NCBI RefSeq assembly: GCF_025966695.1
Contig: NZ_JAOEIY010000003.1
Span: 124,001-188,000, forward strand
DNA length: 64,000 nt
Source: Stutzerimonas sp. S1
GTDB lineage: Bacteria > Pseudomonadota > Gammaproteobacteria > Pseudomonadales > Pseudomonadaceae
Direction: 5' to 3'
Positions 9,022-18,105 of the stretch are shown one piece after another; the stretch's first letter is position 1; every line of letters begins with the position of its first letter. Made by a program: the position numbers and the translations under genes. The notes beneath the pieces are model-generated. The model did no database searches. It was not told the origin of the DNA and saw only the letters and a list, made by a program, of their open reading frames with translations.

Positions 9022-9097
9022 TGGCTCCGCGACCTGGACTCGAACCAGGGACCCAATGATTAACAGTCATTTGCTCTACCGACTGAGCTATCGCGGA
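9022..9097 (-). tRNA. tRNA-Asn (GTT)
   Basis: A 76-nt minus-strand tRNA with acceptor arms TCCGCGA/TCGCGGA, encoded GCCA end, anticodon loop CTGTTAA (GTT) and T-arm CTGGTTCGAGTCCAG. Its 3' end is repeated twice in the downstream sequence (8868 and, decayed, 8711). Confidence 0.97.
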
Positions 9098-9109
9098 ACA
9101 ACGGTGCGT

Positions 9110-9137
9110 ATCCTACTGTTTGGAAAGGAGAAGTCAA
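9110..9137 (-). promoter_or_regulatory. Promoter of tRNA-Asn
   Basis: On the minus strand a -35 box TTGACT (9137-9132) and a -10 box TAGGAT (9115-9110) are spaced 16 bases apart, ending 12 bases before the tRNA 5' end. Confidence 0.75.
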
Positions 9138-9189
9138 CCCCTTCAGGCAGTAGTGAAGCTCAGCGGCAGCGCACTGCCGGTGAGCCGTA

Positions 9190-10386
9190 TCACAGCACCT
9201 GGACGATGGCGTTGGTCACGATGTCCAGGTTGTTACGGTTCAGTGCGGCGGCGCAGATGCGGCCGGTACTGATGGCGTAGACGCCGAACTCGACGCGCAG
9301 GCGCTCGACCTGCTCAGCGCTCAGTCCCGAGTAGGAGAACATGCCGCGCTGGCTGGCGACGAAGCTGAAATCCTTCTTGGCGCCTTTGGCGGCCAGCTGG
9401 TCGACCATGCTCAGGCGCATCTCACGAATACGGCTGCGCATCTCGCCGAGTTCTGCCTCCCACATGGCACGCAGTTCCGGACTGTTGAGCACCGAGGCGA
9501 CAATGGTCGCGCCATGGGTCGGCGGGTTGGAGTAGTTGGTGCGAATGACGCGTTTGACCTGCGATAGTACGCGCGCGGACTCGTCGCGGCTTTGGGTGAC
9601 CATCGAAAGCGCGCCAACCCGTTCGCCATAGAGCGAGAAGGACTTGGAGAACGAGCTGGAAACAAAGAAGGTCATGCCCGTCTCGGCGAACAGTCGCACT
9701 GCCGCTGCGTCCTCCTCGATGCCGTCGCCAAAACCCTGGTAGGCGATGTCGACGAAGGGAACGTGGTCCTTCTCCTGCAGTACCTCGATGACCTGCTTCC
9801 AGTCGGCAATGTCCAGATCCACGCCGGTCGGATTGTGGCAGCAGGCGTGCAGCACGACGATCGAGCGGGGTGGCAGGTCCTTCAGGTCCTGCAGCATGCC
9901 GGCGCGATCGATGCCGTGGGTGGCGGCGTCGTAATAGCTGTAGTTCTGTACCGGGAAGCCGGCGGACTCGAACAGTGCGCGGTGGTTCTCCCAGCTCGGA
10001 TTGCTGATGGCTACGACGGCGTCGGGTAATAGACGCTTGAGGAAGTCGGCCCCGACCTTCAGTGCGCCAGTTCCGCCGAGAGCCTGGGCAGTGACCACGC
10101 GGCCTTCGGCGAGCAGCGCCGAGTCGTTACCGAACAGCAACTTCTGTACGGCTGAATCATAGGCAGCGATGCCTTCGATCGGCAGATAACCGCGCGGAGC
10201 ATGCGCCGCGATACGCGCCTGCTCAGCCTCGGCGACGGCGCGCAGCAGCGGAATGCGACCCTCTTCGTTGTAGTAGACGCCGACACCCAGATTGACCTTG
10301 TTCGGCCGCGTGTCGGCATTGAAGGCTTCATTGAGGCCGAGGATCGGATCGCGCGGCGCCATTTCGACGGCAGAGAACAAACTCAT
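9190..10386 (-). CDS. Aromatic/aspartate aminotransferase (TyrB/AspC class I)
   Basis: The 398-residue PLP enzyme begins MSLFSAVEMAPRDPILGLNE, as in the Pseudomonas aspartate/tyrosine aminotransferases. Visible features are the LGVGVYYNEEGRIPLLRAV region, the substrate-pocket stretch SNPSWENHRALFE, VVLHACCHNPTGVDLD (PLP ring contacts), VPFVDIAYQGFGDG and the PLP lysine in SSSFSKSFSLYGERVG. It should move amino groups between aspartate or aromatic amino acids and 2-oxoglutarate. The start at 10386 fits the conserved N-terminus although no strong ribosome site is present; a longer frame reaches 10599 but is not family-like. It is divergent from uvrB, the order known in P. aeruginosa. Confidence 0.92.
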   Translation of the reverse strand: MSLFSAVEMAPRDPILGLNEAFNADTRPNKVNLGVGVYYNEEGRIPLLRAVAEAEQARIAAHAPRGYLPIEGIAAYDSAVQKLLFGNDSALLAEGRVVTAQALGGTGALKVGADFLKRLLPDAVVAISNPSWENHRALFESAGFPVQNYSYYDAATHGIDRAGMLQDLKDLPPRSIVVLHACCHNPTGVDLDIADWKQVIEVLQEKDHVPFVDIAYQGFGDGIEEDAAAVRLFAETGMTFFVSSSFSKSFSLYGERVGALSMVTQSRDESARVLSQVKRVIRTNYSNPPTHGATIVASVLNSPELRAMWEAELGEMRSRIREMRLSMVDQLAAKGAKKDFSFVASQRGMFSYSGLSAEQVERLRVEFGVYAISTGRICAAALNRNNLDIVTNAIVQVL

Positions 10387-10624
10387 GGTGGGGGGCTCTG
10401 AAGAGAAGAGGTGGGGGAGATGCACCACCCTCGCTTCGGCGCAGAGGGAGGTGCGCAAACGGGGCGATAGTATAGCGATCATGCTCGCCCGTCGCGATAT
10501 GCTAATGGGCGTTTTTCCGCGCTGCTTGGCGCTTCGTTCGTAAAGCTGGCGCAGCGCTTGCGCGCTGGCTTGAAACCGGTGCGGGTGCGCGGCATCCATG
10601 CTTCATGCAAGAGAGAGTGACGAT

Positions 10625-12640
10625 ATGTCCCGATTCGAACTGGTCACCCGTTTCAAGCCGGCCGGCGATCAGCCGGAGGCCATTCGGCAGATGATCGAGG
10701 GGATCGAGGCGGGGCTGTCGCACCAGACACTGCTGGGTGTGACCGGCTCCGGCAAGACCTTCAGCATCGCCAACGTCATTGCCCATGTGCAGCGCCCGAC
10801 CCTGGTGCTGGCACCGAACAAGACGCTCGCCGCGCAGCTCTATGGCGAGTTCAAGGCGTTCTTTCCGCACAACGCGGTGGAGTACTTCGTTTCCTACTAC
10901 GACTACTACCAGCCCGAAGCCTATGTTCCTTCCTCGGATACCTTCATCGAGAAGGACGCGTCGATCAACGACCACATCGAACAGATGCGCCTGTCGGCGA
11001 CCAAGGCGCTGCTGGAACGGCCGGATGCCATCATCGTCACTACCGTCTCGTGCATCTACGGCCTCGGTGATCCGCAGTCCTATCTGAAGATGGTGCTGCA
11101 CGTGGATCGCGGTGATCGGCTCGACCAGCGCGAGCTGCTGCGCCGGCTGACCGGCCTGCAATACACCCGCAACGACATGGACTTCGCCCGCGCCACCTTC
11201 CGCGTGCGCGGCGACGTGATCGATGTGTTTCCGGCGGAATCGGATCTCGAGGCGGTGCGCATCGAGCTGTTCGATGACGAGGTGGAGAGCCTGTCCGCCT
11301 TCGATCCGCTGACAGGTGAGGTGATCCGCAAGCTGCCGCGTTTTACCTTCTATCCCAAGAGCCATTACGTGACCCCGCGCGAGACCTTGCTCGACGCCAT
11401 CGAGAAGATCAAGGATGAGCTGCGCGAGCGGCTGGACTACCTGCGCAGCCAGAACAAACTGGTGGAGGCGCAGCGCCTGGAGCAGCGCACCCGCTTCGAT
11501 CTGGAAATGATCATGGAGCTGGGTTACTGCAACGGCATCGAGAACTACTCGCGCTATCTGTCTGGCCGCGAGGCGGGTGAACCGCCACCTACATTGTTCG
11601 ACTACCTGCCGGCCGATGCGCTGCTGGTGATCGACGAATCCCACGTCTCGGTGCCGCAGGTCGGGGCGATGTACAAGGGTGACCGTTCGCGCAAGGAAAC
11701 CCTGGTGGAATACGGCTTCCGCCTGCCATCGGCGCTGGACAATCGGCCGATGCGTTTCGATGAGTGGGAGGCGATTTGTCCGCAGACCATCTTCGTTTCC
11801 GCCACCCCGGGGCCCTACGAGGCTGAACATTCCGGGCGGGTGGTCGAGCAGGTAGTGCGCCCGACCGGACTGGTTGACCCACAGATCGAGGTGCGCCCGG
11901 CGCTGACCCAGGTCGACGACCTGCTGTCGGAGATCCGCAAGTGCGCGGCCAAGGAAGAACGGGTGCTGGTCACCACGCTGACCAAGCGCATGGCCGAAGA
12001 CCTGACCGACTATCTCGGCGATCACGACGTGCGAGTGCGCTACCTGCACTCGGATATCGATACCGTGGAGCGGGTTGAGATCATCCGCGATCTGCGGCTG
12101 GGTACCTTCGACGTGCTGGTGGGCATCAACCTGCTGCGTGAGGGCCTGGATATGCCCGAGGTGTCGCTGGTGGCGATCCTCGATGCCGACAAGGAAGGCT
12201 TCCTGCGCTCGGAGCGTTCGCTGATCCAGACCATCGGCCGCGCCGCGCGTAACCTCAACGGCCGTGCCATCCTGTACGCCGACAACATCACCGGCTCGAT
12301 GCGGCGTGCCATCGACGAAACCGAACGCCGTCGCAACAAGCAGCTCGCCTTCAACGAGGCGCACGGCATCGTACCCAAGGGCGTCAAGAAGGATGTGCAG
12401 GACATTCTCGAAGGCGCCACCGTGCCGGGCTCGCGCAGCAAGAGACGGCGCAGCGAGGCCAAGGCAGCCGAGGAGAGTGCGCGCTACGAGAGCGAGCTGC
12501 GTTCGCCGAGCGAGATCACCAAGCGCATCCGTCAGCTGGAAGAGAAGATGCTGATGCTGGCGCGCGATCTCGAGTTCGAGGCGGCTGCCGAGGCGCGCGA
12601 CGAAATCCACAAGTTGCGCGAGCGGTTGCTGCAGGTATAG
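10625..12640 (+). CDS. uvrB: Excinuclease ABC subunit B
   Basis: The 671-residue UvrB takes damaged DNA from UvrA and positions UvrC for nucleotide excision repair. The Walker A motif GVTGSGKTF is at residues 38-46. The damage-probing beta-hairpin [20 protein letters not shown] is around residue 92. Helicase motifs include [23 protein letters not shown] and the C-terminal QTIGRAARN. The UvrC-binding UVR domain is at about 630-665 ([20 protein letters not shown]). Length matches the family. No clear LexA operator was seen upstream. Confidence 0.98.
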   Translation: MSRFELVTRFKPAGDQPEAIRQMIEGIEAGLSHQTLLGVTGSGKTFSIANVIAHVQRPTLVLAPNKTLAAQLYGEFKAFFPHNAVEYFVSYYDYYQPEAYVPSSDTFIEKDASINDHIEQMRLSATKALLERPDAIIVTTVSCIYGLGDPQSYLKMVLHVDRGDRLDQRELLRRLTGLQYTRNDMDFARATFRVRGDVIDVFPAESDLEAVRIELFDDEVESLSAFDPLTGEVIRKLPRFTFYPKSHYVTPRETLLDAIEKIKDELRERLDYLRSQNKLVEAQRLEQRTRFDLEMIMELGYCNGIENYSRYLSGREAGEPPPTLFDYLPADALLVIDESHVSVPQVGAMYKGDRSRKETLVEYGFRLPSALDNRPMRFDEWEAICPQTIFVSATPGPYEAEHSGRVVEQVVRPTGLVDPQIEVRPALTQVDDLLSEIRKCAAKEERVLVTTLTKRMAEDLTDYLGDHDVRVRYLHSDIDTVERVEIIRDLRLGTFDVLVGINLLREGLDMPEVSLVAILDADKEGFLRSERSLIQTIGRAARNLNGRAILYADNITGSMRRAIDETERRRNKQLAFNEAHGIVPKGVKKDVQDILEGATVPGSRSKRRRSEAKAAEESARYESELRSPSEITKRIRQLEEKMLMLARDLEFEAAAEARDEIHKLRERLLQV

Positions 12641-12668
12641 GCAGAGCCTTTGATCTGCCTATACCTGC
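12631..12668. repeat. Perfect 15-bp inverted repeat over the uvrB stop codon
   Basis: GCAGGTATAGGCAGA (12631-12645) and its exact reverse complement (12654-12668) flank an 8-base loop. The uvrB stop codon TAG (12638-12640) lies in the left arm. There is no T-run, so it is either a 3'-end stabilising hairpin or a factor-dependent terminator. Confidence 0.8.
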
Positions 12669-12820
12669 CAGCTGGTGCACGTCAGCAGTCTGAGCGCCAT
12701 GAGAGGAGGTCTACCACCGGTCGTTGGCCGACAACGGCGCCTGGCTGGAGCCTGCCGCGCCGTGCCTGTTAACATTCGCCCCCTTCGATTTCCGTTCGTC
12801 CTTTTCGTCCGAGAGCATTC

Positions 12821-14302
12821 ATGACCACCGTTCGCACCCGTATCGCGCCATCTCCCACCGGTGATCCTCACGTTGGAACCGCCTACATCGCCCTGTTCAA
12901 TCTCTGCTTCGCCCGCCAGCACGGCGGTCAGTTCATCCTGCGCATCGAGGACACCGACCAGGTGCGTTCGACCCGCGAATCCGAGCAGCAGATCTATGAC
13001 GCGTTGCGCTGGCTGGGCATCGAGTGGAACGAAGGTCCGGATGTCGGTGGTCCGCATGGTCCGTATCGGCAGAGCGAGCGGGGCGCAATCTACAAACAGT
13101 ATTCGGATGAGCTGGTCGCCAAGGGTCACGCCTTCCCGTGCTTCTGCTCCGCCGAGCGCCTGGATGCGGTGCGCGCCGAGCAGATGGCCAACAAGGAAAC
13201 CCCGCGCTACGACGGTCACTGCATGCACATCGCGCCGGAAGAGGCGCAGCGTCGCGTCGCCGCTGGCGAGTCGCACGTGGTGCGCATGAAGGTGCCGAGC
13301 GAAGGCGTCTGCGTGGTCAAGGACATGCTGCGCGGCGAGGTGGAGATCGGCTGGGATCGCATCGACATGCAGGTGCTGATGAAGGCCGACGGCCTGCCCA
13401 CCTACTTCCTGGCCAACGTGGTCGATGACCACCTGATGGGCATCACTCACGTGCTGCGCGGCGAGGAATGGCTGCCGTCCGCGCCCAAGTTGCTCAAGCT
13501 GTACGAGTACTTCGGTTGGGAAGCGCCGGTGAACTGCTACATGCCGCTGCTGCGCAACCCGGACAAGAGCAAGCTTTCCAAGCGCAAGAACCCGACCTCG
13601 ATCACCTTCTACCAGCGCATGGGCTTCCTCCCGCAGGCGATGCTCAACTACCTGGGCCGCATGGGCTGGTCGATGCCGGACGAGCGCGAGAAGTTCACCC
13701 TCGACGAGATGATTGCCAACTTCGACATCGCCCGTGTGTCGCTGGGCGGGCCGATCTTCGACCTGGAAAAGCTCTCCTGGCTGAACGGCCAGTGGCTGCG
13801 TGAGCTGCCGGTGGAGCGCTTCGCCGCCGAAGTGCAGAAGTGGGCGTTCAACCCCGATTACCTGATGAAGATCGCCCCGCACGTGCAACAGCGTGTGGAA
13901 ACCTTCAGTCAGATTGCACCGTTGGCCAGCTTCTTCTTCTCCGGCGGGCTGACGCTCGATCCGACGCTGTTCGTGCACAAGAAGCTGGATGAAGCCCAGG
14001 TGCGTCAGGTGCTACAGCTGATCCTGTGGAAGCTGGAAGCGCTGCGGCACTGGGAGAAGGAACGTATCACCGGCTGCATCACTCAGGTGGCGGAGCACCT
14101 CGGTCTCAAGCTGCGTGATGTTATGCCGCTGATGTTCGCTGCCATCAGCGGGCAGGCCAGCTCGGTATCGGTGCTCGACGCTATGGAAATTCTGGGGCCG
14201 GACCTGACGCGTTTCCGCCTGCGCAATGCGTTGGAGCTGCTGGGAGGCACGTCGAAGAAGGAAAATAAGGAGTGGGAAAAGCTGCTGGCGACGATCGTCT
14301 GA
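12821..14302 (+). CDS. gltX: Glutamyl-tRNA synthetase
   Basis: The 493-residue class I synthetase charges tRNA-Glu. It has the HIGH-equivalent [19 protein letters not shown] near the N-terminus, [20 protein letters not shown], the [15 protein letters not shown] [16 protein letters not shown], and the KMSKS-equivalent KLSKRKNP. The C-terminal half (about 320-493) is the helical anticodon-binding domain, ending in an [12 protein letters not shown] segment. It lies 176 bases upstream of two tRNA-Glu genes that should be its substrates. The start fits the conserved [14 protein letters not shown] opening. Confidence 0.98.
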   Translation: MTTVRTRIAPSPTGDPHVGTAYIALFNLCFARQHGGQFILRIEDTDQVRSTRESEQQIYDALRWLGIEWNEGPDVGGPHGPYRQSERGAIYKQYSDELVAKGHAFPCFCSAERLDAVRAEQMANKETPRYDGHCMHIAPEEAQRRVAAGESHVVRMKVPSEGVCVVKDMLRGEVEIGWDRIDMQVLMKADGLPTYFLANVVDDHLMGITHVLRGEEWLPSAPKLLKLYEYFGWEAPVNCYMPLLRNPDKSKLSKRKNPTSITFYQRMGFLPQAMLNYLGRMGWSMPDEREKFTLDEMIANFDIARVSLGGPIFDLEKLSWLNGQWLRELPVERFAAEVQKWAFNPDYLMKIAPHVQQRVETFSQIAPLASFFFSGGLTLDPTLFVHKKLDEAQVRQVLQLILWKLEALRHWEKERITGCITQVAEHLGLKLRDVMPLMFAAISGQASSVSVLDAMEILGPDLTRFRLRNALELLGGTSKKENKEWEKLLATIV

Positions 14303-14431
14303 TCGGGGCGACGGGGCGATAGGCTACCTCGCTGTTAGGGCAGCGCCGGGGATCAGCTTCGCGTCCGCCATTCGTCGGCGGTAAGTAATTGTTCCTAATG
14401 CCAAAAAATTTAGGGGCGGTCGAAATTAATG

Positions 14432-14460
14432 TTGACACTGCCAGGGGGCGCCCCTAATAT
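14432..14460 (+). promoter_or_regulatory. Strong sigma-70 promoter of the tRNA-Ala/Glu cluster
   Basis: The -35 box TTGACA (14432-14437, consensus) and the -10 box TAATAT (14455-14460) are separated by 17 bases. They are followed by the GC-rich discriminator GCGCCCC, identical to that of the tRNA-Val promoter, suggesting stringent control. The first tRNA starts at 14479. Confidence 0.88.
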
Positions 14461-14478
14461 GCGCCCCGTCCTCGAGAT

Positions 14479-14554
<76 letters not shown>

Positions 14555-14617
14555 ATCTCGAAGAACAGCATTTGCCACCGGCTCGTCAGCTGACGGGGCG
14601 CGTAAAGAAGGGTTTGC

Positions 14618-14693
14618 GTCCCCTTCGTCTAGTGGCCTAGGACACCGCCCTTTCACGGCGGTAACAGGGGTTCGAGTCCCCTAGGGGACGCCA
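14618..14693 (+). tRNA. tRNA-Glu (TTC), copy 1
   Basis: A 76-nt cloverleaf with acceptor arms GTCCCCT/AGGGGAC, encoded GCCA, anticodon loop CTTTCAC (TTC) on a CCGCC/GGCGG stem, and T-arm GGGGTTCGAGTCCCC. It is identical to copy 2 at 14857. Confidence 0.97.
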
Positions 14694-14738
14694 CTATTCA
14701 GCGATGTTCGTCATTGCGCGTCGAGAGACGATAAATCT

Positions 14739-14814
<76 letters not shown>

Positions 14815-14856
14815 AATTGCCAGCGATTTCGCAAAGCCGGAGTCGTCGAAGGTTTC

Positions 14857-14932
14857 GTCCCCTTCGTCTAGTGGCCTAGGACACCGCCCTTTCACGGCGG
14901 TAACAGGGGTTCGAGTCCCCTAGGGGACGCCA
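14857..14932 (+). tRNA. tRNA-Glu (TTC), copy 2
   Basis: Identical in sequence to the tRNA-Glu at 14618 and last in the four-tRNA cluster; it is followed by a terminator hairpin. Confidence 0.97.
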
Positions 14933-14958
14933 TTTTCTTGCCCGTCTTGGGCATCCAG

Positions 14959-14990
14959 GGGTCATCTCTCAGGAGATGGCCCTTTTGTTT
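14959..14990 (+). terminator. Intrinsic terminator of the tRNA cluster
   Basis: The stem GGGTCATCTC/GAGATGGCCC (one G-T pair) with loop TCAG is followed by TTTTGTTTTT. Confidence 0.88.
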
Positions 14991-15146
14991 TTGCGCTCGG
15001 GAAAGTGCGGTCTGAGGCTGGCGTAATCGCTCTGCAAACTTCGCCCTGCTGAATGCTGTCCTATAGCGCTGCTCTTGCGGCGTGACGGCAGCGGCCGGTT
15101 AGGCTTTCAATACGCGCATCGTGCCGGTTAACGCGAGGGAGCAATC

Positions 15147-15596
15147 ATGAGTTGGGATCTGGCGGATGCATTCATCATCGACGTCGATGTCCGTGCCGAG
15201 CATATCGACGAGCTCGGTCATGCCAACAATGCAGTCTATGTATCCTGGCTGGAAAGCTGCGCCTGGCAGCACTCGCGCAGCCTCGGCCTTGCGCTGGAGG
15301 ACTACCGCCGGCTGGATCGGGCGATGGCGGTGTTGCGTCACGAGATCGACTATCTCGCGGCTGCATACGAAGGCGACCAGCTACGTCTGGCAACCTGGAT
15401 CGTCGAATCCGACCAGCGGCTTAAGATGAAGCGCCATTTTCAGCTCACGCGACCGGCCGATGCTGCGACTCTGCTGCGGGCGCAAACGACCTTCGTGTGC
15501 ATCGAGCTGTCCAGCGGCAAGCCGAAGCGGATGCCTGCCGAATTCGTCGAGGGCTACGGCAAGGCGCTGGTCGAGCCTTACCCGCTCGGGCTATGA
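15147..15596 (+). CDS. Acyl-CoA thioesterase, 4-hydroxybenzoyl-CoA thioesterase/YbgC-type hotdog fold
   Basis: The 149-residue single hotdog-domain protein has the active-site region VRAEHIDELGHANNAVYVSW, where D-x-x-G-H-x-N-N is the typical thioesterase pattern (catalytic Asp near the start of the hotdog helix). Further on, FQLTRPADAATLLRAQTTFV and KPKRMPAEFVEGY are family-like. It should hydrolyse an acyl-CoA thioester in the cytoplasm; the acyl group is unknown. The ribosome site GGGAG lies seven bases before the ATG. It is 126 bases upstream of dinB on the same strand. Confidence 0.85.
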   Translation: MSWDLADAFIIDVDVRAEHIDELGHANNAVYVSWLESCAWQHSRSLGLALEDYRRLDRAMAVLRHEIDYLAAAYEGDQLRLATWIVESDQRLKMKRHFQLTRPADAATLLRAQTTFVCIELSSGKPKRMPAEFVEGYGKALVEPYPLGL

Positions 15597-15722
15597 CGGC
15601 AGCGCTCGCTCGGCGGGTGGCCGCGCCCGTATCATGTGCGCGGTCGCCTGCCTGGCTAAAAGACTGATCGATGGCGGCGGCTCGACTTTGGCGATCGCCC
15701 CAGCGACGGTAGCTCGATTCCC

Positions 15723-16787
15723 GTGAGCCAGAACAAACCCCGCAAGATCATCCATATCGATTGCGACTGTTTCTATGCCGCCATCGAGATGCGCGACGAC
15801 CCGGCATTGGCCAACCGGCCGGTGGCGGTCGGCGGCGCGCCCGATCGGCGCGGGGTGATTGCGACCTGCAACTACGAGGCGCGCGCCTATGGCGTGCGCT
15901 CGGCGATGGCCTCGGCTCATGCGCTCAAGCTCTGTCCGGATCTGCTGATCCTGCGTCCACGAATGGACGTCTACAAGGAAGTTTCGCGGGAAATTCACAC
16001 GATCTTTCGCACCTATACCGACCTGATCGAGCCGTTGTCGCTGGACGAGGCCTTTCTCGACGTTTCCGCCTGCGAACATTTTTCCGGTAGCGCGACGCGG
16101 ATCGCCCAGGATATTCGTCGGCGGGTCTGGCAGCAGTTGCGCATCACCGTTTCCGCGGGGGTGGCGCCGAACAAGTTTCTCGCCAAGATCGCCAGTGACT
16201 GGAAGAAGCCGGACGGATTGTTCGTCATCACGCCGGGTGAGGTAGACGATTTCGTCAGGGTGTTGCCGGTGAACCGGCTGCACGGGGTTGGCCGCGTCAC
16301 CGCTGAGAAGCTTTCGCGGCTTGGTATCCGCAGCTGCGGCGATCTGCGCGAGTGGGACAAGCTGGCGCTCGTACGTGAGTTCGGCGCATTCGGCGAGCGA
16401 CTCTGGGGACTGGCGCGAGGCATCGATGAGCGAGCCGTGCAGGTGGAAAGCCGGCGGCAGTCAGTCAGTGTCGAGCAGACCTACGATCAGGATCTGCCAG
16501 ACCTCGCGGCTTGCCGCGCGCAACTGCCGGAGCTGCTTGAACAGCTCGAGCGGCGCATGGCGCGGCTGGATGACGGATATCGACCGGGTAAGCCGTTCGT
16601 TAAGCTGAAATTCCATGATTTCACCCAGACCACCCTCGAGCAGGCGGGGGCCGGATTGGCGCTGGATGACTATGCCGATCTGCTTGCCAGCGCCTTCGCT
16701 CGTGGGGCCCGGCCGGTCAGGTTGATCGGCGTCGGGGTGCGGCTGGTTGACTTGCGTGCGGGCTTCCAGCAGCTGAGCCTGTTCTGA
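15723..16787 (+). CDS. dinB: DNA polymerase IV (Y-family)
   Basis: The 354-residue translesion polymerase has catalytic acidic residues Asp13 in HIDCDCFYAAIE and Asp108-Glu109 in SLDEAFLDV. The steric and fingers region GVIATCNYEARAYGVRSAM, the thumb HhH segment VNRLHGVGRVTAEKLSRLGI and a little-finger domain follow. The start is GTG (15723), which gives the normal family N-terminus. The C-terminus ends QLSLF, matching the Q-L-x-L-F clamp-binding peptide that docks Pol IV onto the DnaN sliding clamp. No recognisable LexA box (CTG-N10-CAG type) was seen in the 126 bases upstream. Confidence 0.97.
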   Translation: MSQNKPRKIIHIDCDCFYAAIEMRDDPALANRPVAVGGAPDRRGVIATCNYEARAYGVRSAMASAHALKLCPDLLILRPRMDVYKEVSREIHTIFRTYTDLIEPLSLDEAFLDVSACEHFSGSATRIAQDIRRRVWQQLRITVSAGVAPNKFLAKIASDWKKPDGLFVITPGEVDDFVRVLPVNRLHGVGRVTAEKLSRLGIRSCGDLREWDKLALVREFGAFGERLWGLARGIDERAVQVESRRQSVSVEQTYDQDLPDLAACRAQLPELLEQLERRMARLDDGYRPGKPFVKLKFHDFTQTTLEQAGAGLALDDYADLLASAFARGARPVRLIGVGVRLVDLRAGFQQLSLF

Positions 16788-16835
16788 GTTACGAGCCTGA
16801 TAACGATTGCGCTGGCGACTCGGGTCTGCAGCAGC

Positions 16836-16866
16836 AAAAAGGGCCGCTCAATCGAGCGGCCCTTTT
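16836..16866 (+). terminator. Intrinsic terminator after dinB
   Basis: Perfect 9-bp stem GGGCCGCTC/GAGCGGCCC with loop AATC, A-run before and TTTT after; it can act on both strands. Confidence 0.92.
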
Positions 16867-16915
16867 GTATCAGGAATAAAAGAGGGGAGCCCCGGCCTGC
16901 CTGTACCAAGGTCCC

Positions 16916-16959
16916 CGAAACTGGCTGATAGAGTCTATGCACTGCCTGTGCCAGTTTCG
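16916..16959. repeat. Nested inverted repeat in the dinB-META intergenic gap
   Basis: The 10-bp arms CGAAACTGGC (16916-16925) and GCCAGTTTCG (16950-16959) enclose a second small palindrome ATAGA-G-TCTAT. The 275-base gap 16868-17142 lies between two convergent genes and needs no promoter. Apart from this structure nothing coding is seen in it. Confidence 0.6.
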
Positions 16960-17142
16960 CGAAGTGGATTGATGATTATCGGCGGATGACCAGTCGCGGC
17001 GGCTCAACCGCGCCAATTCATCCTTGTGCGGCGCTTGTGCAGTGCGAGTCGGATGGCCTTGGCATGCCGCGTCACTGCCTGCGCTGTCGGCGGGTGCGTG
17101 AAAGCGGTGCATGGAGCGCCAGTTTGCGCAGCTTTGGCGCGG

Positions 17143-17550
17143 CTAGCCCTGCTCCGGCCAGAAGCGAACGGCCGACCCGTCATTGGGCCACAGGCGCAGC
17201 TGATCGATATTGGAGACGTCCCAGCGTTCGACCCGTGAGAGGATGTCGAGAAAATGCTGCTCCTGATCCATGATCTCCTCGGCGCACAGTTTGCGAGTAC
17301 TGCCCAGGTTACTGAAGCGGATCTGCTGGCCGTCGAGTTCGTAGCTGCCAAACCAGTGGTTGCACCCGGCATTGCCGTAGGCGCGGCCGTCGCTGAGTGT
17401 GAGCGAGACGGGCGTGCGACCGATTACCGGGTCGTCGCCGATCCATTCGGCGATGTAGGTGACGTCCTTCTGCAATTGCAAAGGCTCGACGGCGCAGCCC
17501 GCGAGGCCTAGGGCGAGTAGGGCGGCAGGCAATACGTGTGGGTTGATCAT
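17143..17550 (-). CDS. META domain lipoprotein (HslJ-like)
   Basis: The 135-residue protein begins with a lipoprotein signal, MINPHVLPAALLALGLAGCA, with the lipobox LAGC. It then has a META-domain body: VSLTLSDGRAYGNAGCNHWF (the G-x-x-G-C-N-x-x-x-G core), STRKLCAEEIMDQEQHFLDI and RLWPNDGSAVRFWPEQ. HslJ in E. coli is linked to novobiocin and heat response; the biochemical role is unknown. Its ATG overlaps the stop of the upstream gene by four bases (ATGA), so the two are co-expressed. Confidence 0.85.
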   Translation of the reverse strand: MINPHVLPAALLALGLAGCAVEPLQLQKDVTYIAEWIGDDPVIGRTPVSLTLSDGRAYGNAGCNHWFGSYELDGQQIRFSNLGSTRKLCAEEIMDQEQHFLDILSRVERWDVSNIDQLRLWPNDGSAVRFWPEQG

Positions 17551-17981
17551 CGGGCCTCCTGGCAGGCGGGGCAGTAGTGACCGCCGTCGCGCTCATGCCA
17601 GCCGAGTTCGGCGATGCGTGCTTGCGCCGCGGGCTCGCGGGCTTGCTCGCCCAGCGCCGCATCCACGGCGAACTCGAAATCGAGGCGCTTGCCGCAGCCG
17701 TCGCAGTCGACCTGCCAGTTGAGGATGGCCAACTCACGGAACACCGGGCCTGTGGCGACCGCTACCCATTGTCCGGGTGGGGTGATCAGGTGGCGAACCT
17801 TGTCGACCGTCAGCCGCTGGGACAAATCGCGGCTGCCTTTGAGGGTGACGATCAGCACGTCGCCGGTGCGAATCGAGCCGCCATTGCCGGTGACCTGGTA
17901 GCGGCCCGGCGCTAGCGCGCGGCATTCGGTGAGGGTGTGCGCGGGGTTGAGCAGGGTGTAGCGGAAATCGTGTTCGGCCAT
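17547..17981 (-). CDS. Conserved hypothetical protein with a C-terminal zinc-ribbon-like motif
   Basis: I do not recognise a named family for this 144-residue protein. It has no signal peptide or membrane helix. The N-terminal half (RYTLLNPAHTLTECRALAPG, NGGSIRTGDVLIVTLKGS) looks like a small beta-barrel. The second half carries two CxxC pairs, CDGC at about residue 93 and CPAC near the end, spaced like a zinc ribbon. Its stop overlaps the META lipoprotein start. A zinc-binding or nucleic-acid role is possible but not shown. Confidence 0.75.
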   Translation of the reverse strand: MAEHDFRYTLLNPAHTLTECRALAPGRYQVTGNGGSIRTGDVLIVTLKGSRDLSQRLTVDKVRHLITPPGQWVAVATGPVFRELAILNWQVDCDGCGKRLDFEFAVDAALGEQAREPAAQARIAELGWHERDGGHYCPACQEAR

Positions 17982-18105
17982 GACTCGGGATCGGCGGAAA
18001 AATATGCCGGCAATGCTAGCACGGCGCTCTGCCGTCCGGCGTCAGGCGTGACGCCGAGTGGCGAGCCGGCAGGCGCAACCGAAGCTGGCGAGTCACTGCC
18101 CCGGG

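Noticed and set aside
8711..9097. tRNA-Asn 3'-end copies as attL/attR of an integrated island
   Set aside because: The copies are only about 155 bp apart with homologous spacers and no integrase, which fits tandem repeats rather than island boundaries.
10502..12610. A 702-codon minus-strand open frame over uvrB
   Set aside because: Antisense shadow of uvrB caused by codon bias; no ribosome site or family match.
15597..15722. Possible LexA box before dinB
   Set aside because: No CTG-N10-CAG palindrome of the usual form was found in the gap.
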